Below the pieces are notes generated by a model. The model did not search any database. It was not told the origin of the DNA and was given only the letters and a program-made list of their open reading frames with translations. The translations under genes were made by a program, and so were the position numbers. From an uncultured Bacteroidales bacterium (GTDB lineage Bacteria; Bacteroidota; Bacteroidia; Bacteroidales; UBA932), in assembly GCA_900322025.1 (NCBI GenBank), contig ONYJ01000195.1, positions 1 to 12,368 of the forward strand: a stretch of DNA of 12,368 nt. Reading direction: 5' to 3'. Below, in pieces: positions 1 to 6,129 of the stretch (positions are counted from its first letter, which is position 1; each line of letters opens with the position of its first letter).

Positions 1-1
1 A

Positions 2-130
2 TCTTTAATTGGTTATCTGTATTTTGAAGAACTTCCTGAAGTTCCCGGAGATTATGATATAACGGTAGAGATAACCGATGAGAGCGGGCAGGTTTATACT
101 TCTGATCTGACAATGAGGTTCGATTTCTGA
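2..130 (+). CDS. C-terminal end of an unrecognised beta-rich protein (5' truncated)
   Basis: An open frame enters from the left edge and gives 42 codons before a TGA at 128-130. The fragment reads like the last strands of an immunoglobulin-like or other beta-sandwich domain: alternating hydrophobic and polar residues (PGDYDITVEITDESG), many acidic residues, and a final Phe (MRFDF). Such ends are common in Bacteroidota surface lipoproteins and periplasmic proteins, but no family can be named from so little. It lies on the same strand as the operon starting at 394, yet 263 bases and a promoter element separate them, so it is probably a different transcription unit. Confidence 0.6.
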   Translation, partial: SLIGYLYFEELPEVPGDYDITVEITDESGQVYTSDLTMRFDF

Positions 131-316
131 CAAGCTACTGGAAAAATAAAAGCACCCAAAGTAGTTTGTGCGGGAAGTATAGTACACAATAACAGGGCTA
201 ACGCATTAAATTTTACATTATTAGCCAGCCGATAAATATGAAGTACTACTTTTGGTGGATTTTTGCCCAGAATTATCCGTGTGGGTTAAATAAACGCTCT
301 CTTACTTAGATTTTAT

Positions 317-324
317 TATATTTG
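317..324 (+). promoter_or_regulatory. Bacteroidota-type -7 promoter element TATATTTG upstream of the nine-gene operon
   Basis: TATATTTG is an exact match to the TAnnTTTG -7 consensus of the Bacteroidota primary sigma factor. It lies 69 bases before the ATG at 394, predicting a leader of about 60-65 bases. No convincing TTG/TTTG -33 element is seen 19-21 bases upstream, so the promoter may be weak or activator-dependent. Elsewhere the 131-393 gap holds only an imperfect inverted repeat (GGCTAA 196-201 / TTAGCC 221-226) without a T-tract. Confidence 0.5.
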
Positions 325-393
325 TTGCTTGGTACTACACTAACTTATGGAGTGGTATTTGATTTGTTTAAGCCGATTTAGACTATAACCATT

Positions 394-1041
394 ATGAAAA
401 ACATAGCCATATTTGGGGCAGGCGGATTTGGGAGAGAGGTAGCATGCCTTATAAACATAATCAATAAAAAAGAGCCGGAGTGGAGATTAGTGGGTTTTTT
501 TGATGATAATCCAAATCTAAAAGGCCGGATGATTTCTCATTTTGCACCATGCTTGGGAGGGATGGATGACTTGAATGCATATACTTCTGAATTAGCGCTT
601 GTTATACCGATAGGAAATTCTGCTGCAATACGCTCTATTGTAGGCAGAATAAACAATCCTAATGTTTATTATCCTAATCTGATACATCCCGATATAATAT
701 TTTCGGATCCGGAAACATTTCGTATAGGCAAGGGTAATATCTTACAAATAGGCTGTAATTTTTCTACCAATATTTCTATTGGAGATTTTAATATTCTTAA
801 CGGCGAGATAGCCTTGGGACACGACGATACAATAGGCTCGTTTAATGTATTTATGCCGGATGTGCGAGTGAGCGGCACGGTTAAGATTGGCGATAATAAT
901 TTTTTTGGCGTGGGGAGCATAATTCTCCAGACCTTAGAGATAGGAAACAATGTACGCTTGGGGGCCGGCAGCGTACTTATGAAGAACCCCAAAGATGGTA
1001 AACTTTACGTGGGCCTCCCTGCAAAAAAAGTGGAAATTTAG
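394..1041 (+). CDS. PglD/NeuD-family left-handed beta-helix acyltransferase
   Basis: This 215-residue protein has the two-part layout of sugar O/N-acetyltransferases such as PglD and NeuD. The N-terminal Rossmann-like part begins with a glycine-rich loop (GAGGFGRE, residues 8-15). The C-terminal part, from about residue 95, is built of hexapeptide repeats (IGKGN, IGDFN, IGSFN, IGDNN, IGNNV) and ends in the usual GLPAKKV tail. His143 in the LGHDDTIG segment matches the catalytic base of PglD. Family members move an acetyl group from acetyl-CoA to an amino or hydroxyl group of a nucleotide sugar or sialic acid. Here no sugar gene is nearby and the next gene is an ACP 15 bases on, so the donor may be the acyl group made by this operon (inference). 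The family call is firm; donor and acceptor are unknown. Confidence 0.85.
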   Translation: MKNIAIFGAGGFGREVACLINIINKKEPEWRLVGFFDDNPNLKGRMISHFAPCLGGMDDLNAYTSELALVIPIGNSAAIRSIVGRINNPNVYYPNLIHPDIIFSDPETFRIGKGNILQIGCNFSTNISIGDFNILNGEIALGHDDTIGSFNVFMPDVRVSGTVKIGDNNFFGVGSIILQTLEIGNNVRLGAGSVLMKNPKDGKLYVGLPAKKVEI

Positions 1042-1056
1042 TTCATTGATTTATAT

Positions 1057-1287
1057 ATGAAAACATTGGAAGATTTTATAGCATTGGTAGCAGAGCAGTT
1101 CGACAATGCTGAAAATATTGAAGCCTCTACTGAGTTTCGCAATTTAGACGAGTATTCTTCTTTAACCGCCTTGTCTTTGATAGCTATGATAGATGAGGAG
1201 TTTGAGGTTACGATTAAAGGCGACGACCTAAAGAAGGCGGCAACGGTGGAGGAACTGTATAACGTGGTTAAGAGCAGAATACAATAG
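1057..1287 (+). CDS. Acyl carrier protein, first copy (ACP1)
   Basis: A 76-residue, strongly acidic protein of the size and helical pattern of a stand-alone ACP. The phosphopantetheine attachment site is most likely Ser35, in EYSSLTALSLIAMIDEEF, followed by the typical acidic helix II. The usual Asp before the serine (DSL) is replaced by Ser (SSL). The C-terminal part (VEELYNVVKSRI) matches ACP helix IV. It would carry acyl groups as thioesters between the operon's enzymes after modification by a phosphopantetheinyl transferase that is not in the window. It starts 15 bases after the acyltransferase gene and ends one base before the reductase gene, which may be its closest functional partner. 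Confidence 0.87.
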   Translation: MKTLEDFIALVAEQFDNAENIEASTEFRNLDEYSSLTALSLIAMIDEEFEVTIKGDDLKKAATVEELYNVVKSRIQ

Positions 1288-1288
1288 T

Positions 1289-2032
1289 ATGGAAAACCCT
1301 TTCAGTTTGGCAGGTAAAACAATTCTGGTTTCCGGTGCCTCTTCGGGCATAGGAAGGCAGGCCGCCATAGAGGCCTCTAAGCTTGGAGCTAAGATTGTGC
1401 TTACGGCTCGCAACAGGCAGAATCTGGAAGAAACTCTGTCTATGCTTTATGGAGGCGGACATTCTATTATAGTGGCAGATATGTCTGTTTCTGAGCAGCT
1501 TGAATACCTTGCTGCAGAAGTGCCTCAATTAGATGGTTTTTCCTGTAATGCGGGTATTCCGGCATCGCAGTTAGTGAACTTTTACAAAGAAGAAACAATA
1601 GAGCAGGTCTTTAAAGTGAATACATTTTCTGCAATGATGTTAATCAAACATTTGTTAAAGAAAAAGAAGCTCAATAAGGGAGCATCTGTGGTTTTAACAT
1701 CTTCTGCCGGAAATGTTTTTTGTGCAGCATTGGCCAATGGTATCTATGGGGCATCAAAATGTGCATTAGATGGTTTTATGCGCACTGCTGCCTTAGAATT
1801 GGCACCGCGGGGGATACGTTGTAACAGCGTAAATCCGTCTGTTGTTATAACTGAGTTTCAAAAAAAATCGGGGATAACACCGGAGCAGTATGAGCGTGAG
1901 TTAAAGAATTATCCTTTAGGGAGGTATGGTACGCCCCAAGATGTGGCTTGGGGTATTTGTTATTTACTTTCAGATGCCTCCTCATTCATAACCGGAACTG
2001 CATTAAAAATAGACGGAGGTTCAACCCTTTAG
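1289..2032 (+). CDS. FabG-like short-chain dehydrogenase/reductase (3-oxoacyl-ACP reductase type)
   Basis: A complete 247-residue classical SDR. The cofactor motif SGASSGIG is at residues 15-22, the structural NAG at 87-89, and the catalytic Asn111, Ser139, Tyr153 and Lys157 (YGASK) are all present. The C-terminal ITGTALKIDGG block is typical of FabG-like enzymes. Arg41 after the second beta-strand (TARNR) suggests NADPH preference. Placed between ACP1 and a KASIII gene, the likely reaction is reduction of a 3-oxoacyl-ACP to a 3-hydroxyacyl-ACP. No dehydratase or enoyl reductase follows, so the chain probably stays at the hydroxy stage (inference). SDRs are catalytically diverse, so the exact substrate is open. 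The gene starts one base after the ACP1 stop codon, indicating translational coupling. Confidence 0.9.
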   Translation: MENPFSLAGKTILVSGASSGIGRQAAIEASKLGAKIVLTARNRQNLEETLSMLYGGGHSIIVADMSVSEQLEYLAAEVPQLDGFSCNAGIPASQLVNFYKEETIEQVFKVNTFSAMMLIKHLLKKKKLNKGASVVLTSSAGNVFCAALANGIYGASKCALDGFMRTAALELAPRGIRCNSVNPSVVITEFQKKSGITPEQYERELKNYPLGRYGTPQDVAWGICYLLSDASSFITGTALKIDGGSTL

Positions 2033-2046
2033 AATAGTATCAGGTA

Positions 2047-3102
2047 ATGGCATTTTTATCTTTTGAAAATATAAAAATTCGCGGCATATCTGCTGCAGTA
2101 CCAAAGAACATAAAGAAAACCGCTTCGTTGCCGTTTTTTGCACCCGGAGAGGGCGAAAGGGTGGCAGAGCTTACTCAGGTAAAGCAATCTCGTGTTGTAT
2201 CGGAGGGTGTGTGCGCTTCAGATTTGTGCCGGAGGGCAGCAGAAAAGCTTCTTGCAGACTTAAATTGGGATAAATCAGAAATAGACGCTCTTTACTTTGT
2301 AGGTCAGGCAAGAGACTATATAGCACCGCAGACAGCTTCTCTGCTACAGAGTCGTTTGGGTTTGGCAGAGGAGTGTATAGTATTGGATTTGCCTATGGCA
2401 TGTCAGGGCTATGTATATGGTTTGTCTGTAGTAGGGTCCATGATGTCTCATGGTACAATAAAAAAGGCTCTTATGCTGGTGGGAGAAACCAATTCCACCT
2501 TTGTATCTCATTACGATAAAACAGCTTGGCCACTGCATGGAGATGCAGGAACTGCTACAGCCTTAGAATATGTAGAGGGTGCGGCTCCCATGCAGTTCCA
2601 TTTTGCAGGCGATGGCTCTACATACAAGTATGTTTATATTCCGGCAGGAGGAGCGCGTATGCCAATTACAGCCAAAGAGTTGGAATACGTAGAACCTACT
2701 CCCGGGCAGAAATACAACATGACAAACTGTATAATGGAGGGCATGAATGTTTTTTCTCTTGCCATATCCAAACCGCCTATGTCTGTTAAGAAACTCGCAG
2801 AGCGCTATGGAATAGAGATAGACAAAATAGATTACCTGCTTTTGCATCAGGCAAATAACATGATAGATGAAAAGATTGTGAAGAAGCTGAAATTCGATCC
2901 TTCACGAGTGCCTATGAGCCTTAAAAGCTACGGAAATACGGCGGCTTGTTCCATTCCTCTGAATATAGTATCTGAGATAAGAGCAGATATAACAGGCAAA
3001 TGCGTAGATACCATAATGTGTGCAATAGGCTCCGGCTTTGCATGGGGTAGTGCGCATATAGAATTAGACAACATAGTTTGTCCTGAGGTTATAGAATACT
3101 GA
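2047..3102 (+). CDS. 3-oxoacyl-ACP synthase III (KASIII/FabH-like)
   Basis: A 351-residue thiolase-fold condensing enzyme with an intact KASIII triad: Cys119 in LDLPMACQGY, His267 in YLLLHQAN, and Asn297 in SYGNTAACSIPL. KASIII enzymes take a short acyl starter from CoA, or sometimes from a carrier protein, and condense it with malonyl-ACP. Some relatives form esters or amides, or condense two acyl chains. It is some 20-30 residues longer than primary-metabolism FabH, and the usual AACAGF motif reads MACQGY, which suggests a specialised paralogue rather than the housekeeping enzyme. It lies between the two ACP genes, consistent with one ACP carrying the extender and the other a starter or product (inference). 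Confidence 0.92.
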   Translation: MAFLSFENIKIRGISAAVPKNIKKTASLPFFAPGEGERVAELTQVKQSRVVSEGVCASDLCRRAAEKLLADLNWDKSEIDALYFVGQARDYIAPQTASLLQSRLGLAEECIVLDLPMACQGYVYGLSVVGSMMSHGTIKKALMLVGETNSTFVSHYDKTAWPLHGDAGTATALEYVEGAAPMQFHFAGDGSTYKYVYIPAGGARMPITAKELEYVEPTPGQKYNMTNCIMEGMNVFSLAISKPPMSVKKLAERYGIEIDKIDYLLLHQANNMIDEKIVKKLKFDPSRVPMSLKSYGNTAACSIPLNIVSEIRADITGKCVDTIMCAIGSGFAWGSAHIELDNIVCPEVIEY

Positions 3103-3115
3103 AAATACTTTTGAT

Positions 3116-3364
3116 ATGAATACAAAAGAGTGGCTAATAGATTGGTTTGCAAAGCATTCTACTATGAATGCAGAAGAATTGCAGAAAAATGCAACTGTAA
3201 ACTATATGGAGGCCGGATTCATAGATTCATTTTCTTTTGTCATGCTTTTGTCAGACATAGACGACGAGTATGACATATTGTTTAATAACGAAGATTTCCT
3301 GAATCCTCTATTTACCAATATAGAAGGTTTGGCTAAACTTATCGATGAGAGAAAAGTGCAATAG
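3116..3364 (+). CDS. Acyl carrier protein, second copy (ACP2)
   Basis: An 82-residue acidic carrier protein, clearly different in sequence from ACP1. The attachment serine is Ser38 in GFIDSFSFVMLLSDIDDEY; the DSF form with an Ile before it resembles D-alanyl carrier proteins and the carriers that partner with stand-alone adenylating enzymes. The end (FTNIEGLAKLIDE) matches the last ACP helix. Its stop lies three bases before the start of the acyl ligase gene, so the ligase is the most likely loading enzyme (inference from spacing and the DltA/DltC-type precedent). Function as a phosphopantetheine carrier is well supported; its cargo is unknown. Confidence 0.87.
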   Translation: MNTKEWLIDWFAKHSTMNAEELQKNATVNYMEAGFIDSFSFVMLLSDIDDEYDILFNNEDFLNPLFTNIEGLAKLIDERKVQ

Positions 3365-3367
3365 AAT

Positions 3368-4852
3368 ATGCATGAAACTGTAATAGAACGGCTTGAGAGT
3401 TGGGACTTTACCAAAGAATTTGTAGTGGATGTGCTTGGCGGAGGAACTTCTTATTCCTATGAAAGCTTCTTTGGCAGGTGTTTGCTTCTTTCCGAGAACT
3501 TTTCTTCCTACGGTAAAGACAGAACTCATCTTGCATTGGTAATGGAAAACAGTGTAGAACTCCTCGCTTGTTACTTTGGGGCTTTAATGTGCGGCAAGGT
3601 GGCTTCTGCCATAGATCCGCTCAAAGGTGAGGAGGAAATCTGCAAAATATTGGAGGGAATAAACGATCCGATAGTCATTACAGACGAAATAGGGTCTAAA
3701 AAACTTAATTCGTTTGATATGAAGATGGAACCGGGATATTTTCTTTCACTCGAACCTTTGGCTAAGGCTAAGGAAAACACTATACAGTTATTCGCCAACC
3801 GAAATTTTGACGATGATTACTTGCTCACCTTTACATCCGGAACATCCGGAAATACCAAAGGGGTAAGACATACTCTGAATAACCTATTTAAGACGGCAGA
3901 GGCATTTAATGCCATGTTTGATTTAGGGGCGGACAGTAGGTTTGCACACCTGATGCCCATGACATATATGGCCGGCATACTTAATTCTATATTTCAGCCT
4001 TTTGTATGTGGTGCCTCTATAGTTGTGTTAGGGCGTTTTTCTCCTATACGGGCATTCTCGTTTTGGCAGCTTACAGCTCAATATAAAATAAACACATTCT
4101 GGCTCTCGCCGAGTATGCTGACCATAATACTGAAGGTAGGTAATCATAAGGTAGGACAGGAGTATTGTGCAGCCCATCAATTGCATTTATTTATAGGTAC
4201 AGCTCCGCTGCATCTAACTACAAGGCAGGAGTTTGAAAAGATGTATTCTGCTAAGTTATATGCGAGCTACGGATTGAGCGAAACCCTTTATCTGTCAGTA
4301 GAAACTCCGGAAACATTGCTACTTGGCGGAGGTAATGTAGGTAAACTGCTGAAAGGAGTGCAGTACAAGTTTGGAGCAGACGGCGAATTTTTGGTAGATG
4401 TACCATGGATGTTTCTTGGCTATACTAACGAGCATACGCCAGATTATTTTGCCGATAATTACTATAAAACCGGCGATTTGGCAAAGATAGAAGACGGGAT
4501 ATTGTCTATAGTGGGGCGCTCTAAGGATTTGATTATAAAGGGAAGTATGAATATCAGCCCGGCTTTGATAGAAGGTGTGGTTGCTTCCGTTGCGGGGGTG
4601 GAGGAATGTTCTGTGTTCAGTGTTTTGAGTAAGCAGAAAGAAGAGCTGATAGTATTGGGTTATGCTTCTGCAGAAAATGCAGCAGAGGTAGAGAAGCTGG
4701 TTTCGGCTACCGTAGCACAGAAACTTGGCAAGAACTATCTCATAGATCTTTTTTATAAAGTGCCGGCTATTCCAAAGAATATCAACGGGAAAAACGATAA
4801 AAAGGCTCTGAAAGAGAGTTATTTAAAATCCGGATTTAACAATGTTGGTTAA
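3368..4852 (+). CDS. AMP-forming acyl ligase / stand-alone adenylation enzyme
   Basis: A 494-residue ANL-superfamily enzyme of single-domain length. The P-loop-like A3 motif TSGTSGNTKG is at residues 156-165, YGLSET (A5) at 301-306, KTGDL (A7) at 367-371, and GRSKDLIIKG (A8 hinge) at 383-392. The C-terminal catalytic lysine is Lys475 in PKNINGKNDKKAL (A10). It should activate a carboxylic acid with ATP and transfer it to a phosphopantetheine thiol, either CoA or, given the adjacent gene, ACP2. No fused carrier or condensation domain is present. Substrate cannot be read from the motifs. The last 11 bases overlap the start of the VOC gene in another frame, so translation of the two is probably coupled. 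Confidence 0.9.
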   Translation: MHETVIERLESWDFTKEFVVDVLGGGTSYSYESFFGRCLLLSENFSSYGKDRTHLALVMENSVELLACYFGALMCGKVASAIDPLKGEEEICKILEGINDPIVITDEIGSKKLNSFDMKMEPGYFLSLEPLAKAKENTIQLFANRNFDDDYLLTFTSGTSGNTKGVRHTLNNLFKTAEAFNAMFDLGADSRFAHLMPMTYMAGILNSIFQPFVCGASIVVLGRFSPIRAFSFWQLTAQYKINTFWLSPSMLTIILKVGNHKVGQEYCAAHQLHLFIGTAPLHLTTRQEFEKMYSAKLYASYGLSETLYLSVETPETLLLGGGNVGKLLKGVQYKFGADGEFLVDVPWMFLGYTNEHTPDYFADNYYKTGDLAKIEDGILSIVGRSKDLIIKGSMNISPALIEGVVASVAGVEECSVFSVLSKQKEELIVLGYASAENAAEVEKLVSATVAQKLGKNYLIDLFYKVPAIPKNINGKNDKKALKESYLKSGFNNVG

Positions 4853-5468
4853 ATTTGATCATCTTACTTATGTAGTAAATCGTCTGAATCTCAAGGCAAC
4901 TGTTGAAAAATTCGAGAGGCAGGGATATAAATTGGCCATGAAAGAAGACCATGTGCCAAATCTTCCATCAAAGATGAGTTTTTTACAGTACAAAGATTCA
5001 GACCACGCCCTATACTTTATGGCACCGCCGCAAGAAGGTGGTCTGCCTGTAGAGGTTATAGCGTATCAGAATACATCTTCAAATGTATCGGCAATAGAAT
5101 ATAACCTTAAAGAGAACTGCCTTACATTCAATACACCCAAGCCGGAATCGTTGAAAAAGATGTTGCTTTCAATAGGGTGTGCAGATCTTTCTTCGCACAA
5201 GGTTTCTTTTAATGGAGTGCTGGACCCTGCCACCTATTTGATAAACTTGCAAGAGAAAGAACAGGTGTCTTATTATTTGGATAATGAAGGGTTTTGCTGC
5301 CCAACCATTTTTGTACGCCCTGCTTCAAAGACCATTGCTCAACTTACTGATGCTGCCTTTAGGGTAACTCAACCGGAGGAATTTTGCATACAAGATAAGG
5401 CTATGTACGTTATATTTGCGATTGGAGAGGAGGGGGAAATTCTGGAAATTGTTTCAAACAAGATTTAA
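4842..5468 (+). CDS. VOC/glyoxalase-fold protein, probable small-molecule enzyme
   Basis: A 208-residue protein whose start (KFDHLTYVV) matches the first strand of vicinal-oxygen-chelate domains, with a candidate metal ligand His7. Further candidates are His55 (DHALYF) and Glu71 (PVEVIAY), giving a plausible H/H/E site. The second half may be another, more diverged module. VOC enzymes include glyoxalases, epimerases, dioxygenases and isomerases, so the reaction cannot be assigned. The ATG at 4842 lies inside the ligase gene; it is preferred because His7 follows directly and no later Met would keep the first strand. One base separates its stop from the next gene. Fold assignment is reasonable, metal use is inferred. 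Confidence 0.65.
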   Translation: MLVKFDHLTYVVNRLNLKATVEKFERQGYKLAMKEDHVPNLPSKMSFLQYKDSDHALYFMAPPQEGGLPVEVIAYQNTSSNVSAIEYNLKENCLTFNTPKPESLKKMLLSIGCADLSSHKVSFNGVLDPATYLINLQEKEQVSYYLDNEGFCCPTIFVRPASKTIAQLTDAAFRVTQPEEFCIQDKAMYVIFAIGEEGEILEIVSNKI

Positions 5469-5469
5469 T

Positions 5470-6120
5470 ATGAAGATAATAGATCTCAGCTATGTTATAG
5501 AGAATGGTATGCCTACCTGTGGAACTCCTTGGCATGTGAATGTAGGCATCTCTCATTTAGGCAAGTTAGAAGAAGTGGGCAGAAACACTCATGCCATTAC
5601 TCTGGGCAGCCATACCGGAACCCATATGGATGCCCCGTTCCATTTTATAAATGGTGCCAGAACAATAGAGAAAACTCCATTGGATATTGTTTGTGGAGAA
5701 ATCAGTGTGGTAGATTTCACTCACATTAAAGCCGGCCAAGTTGTAAGTCTTGAAGATATTAAGAAAATCTCTGTTGCTCCGCGAATGCTCTTTAGATTTG
5801 ATTGGTTCAAAAACTGGAAGACTCCTGCATACTATAGTAGTTTTCCGTATTTTGACGAGGAGGCTGTAGAGTATCTGATAGAAAAAGGTATAAAACTGAT
5901 GGCTATGGATACACCGTCGCCGGATTATGGTGGCAATATAACCTCAAAGGAAGATTCGCCCAATCATAAGAAATTGCTCAAGGCAGATGTTATCATAGTA
6001 GAATATCTTACAGATACAGATAAAATAGATTTAACCAAAAAGCACACTATAATAGCCCTTCCGCTCAAGATACAAGGTAGCGATGGCTCTCCTGCAAGAG
6101 TTATTTTAATGGAAGAATAA
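5470..6120 (+). CDS. Cyclase-family metal hydrolase (kynurenine formamidase/isatin hydrolase-like)
   Basis: A 216-residue protein carrying the family signature HTGTHMDAPFHF at residues 48-59, with metal-binding and catalytic His48, His52, Asp54 and His58. The distal elements are also present: Asp147 in MAMDTPSPD, His166 in SPNHKKLL and Glu178 in IIVEYL. Relatives hydrolyse amides or lactam-like rings (N-formylkynurenine, isatin), and others act in polyketide pathways. No kynurenine or tryptophan catabolic gene is nearby, so a tailoring role within this operon, such as ring opening, ring closing or deacylation, is more likely (inference). The frame is open upstream to 5416, but that region is coding for the VOC protein; the ATG at 5470, one base after its stop, begins the conserved IIDLSYVIENGMP segment and is the right start. 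Confidence 0.9.
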   Translation: MKIIDLSYVIENGMPTCGTPWHVNVGISHLGKLEEVGRNTHAITLGSHTGTHMDAPFHFINGARTIEKTPLDIVCGEISVVDFTHIKAGQVVSLEDIKKISVAPRMLFRFDWFKNWKTPAYYSSFPYFDEEAVEYLIEKGIKLMAMDTPSPDYGGNITSKEDSPNHKKLLKADVIIVEYLTDTDKIDLTKKHTIIALPLKIQGSDGSPARVILMEE

Positions 6121-6129
6121 ATAAGTGAT

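Noticed and set aside
196..226. Inverted repeat GGCTAA/TTAGCC after the partial first gene
   Set aside because: Six-base stem with a 19-base loop and no T-tract; too weak to call a terminator.
238..309. A 23-codon + strand frame in the gap before the operon, rich in aromatic residues
   Set aside because: No ribosome-binding signal or conserved feature, and it lies upstream of the predicted operon promoter; a frame this short is expected by chance.
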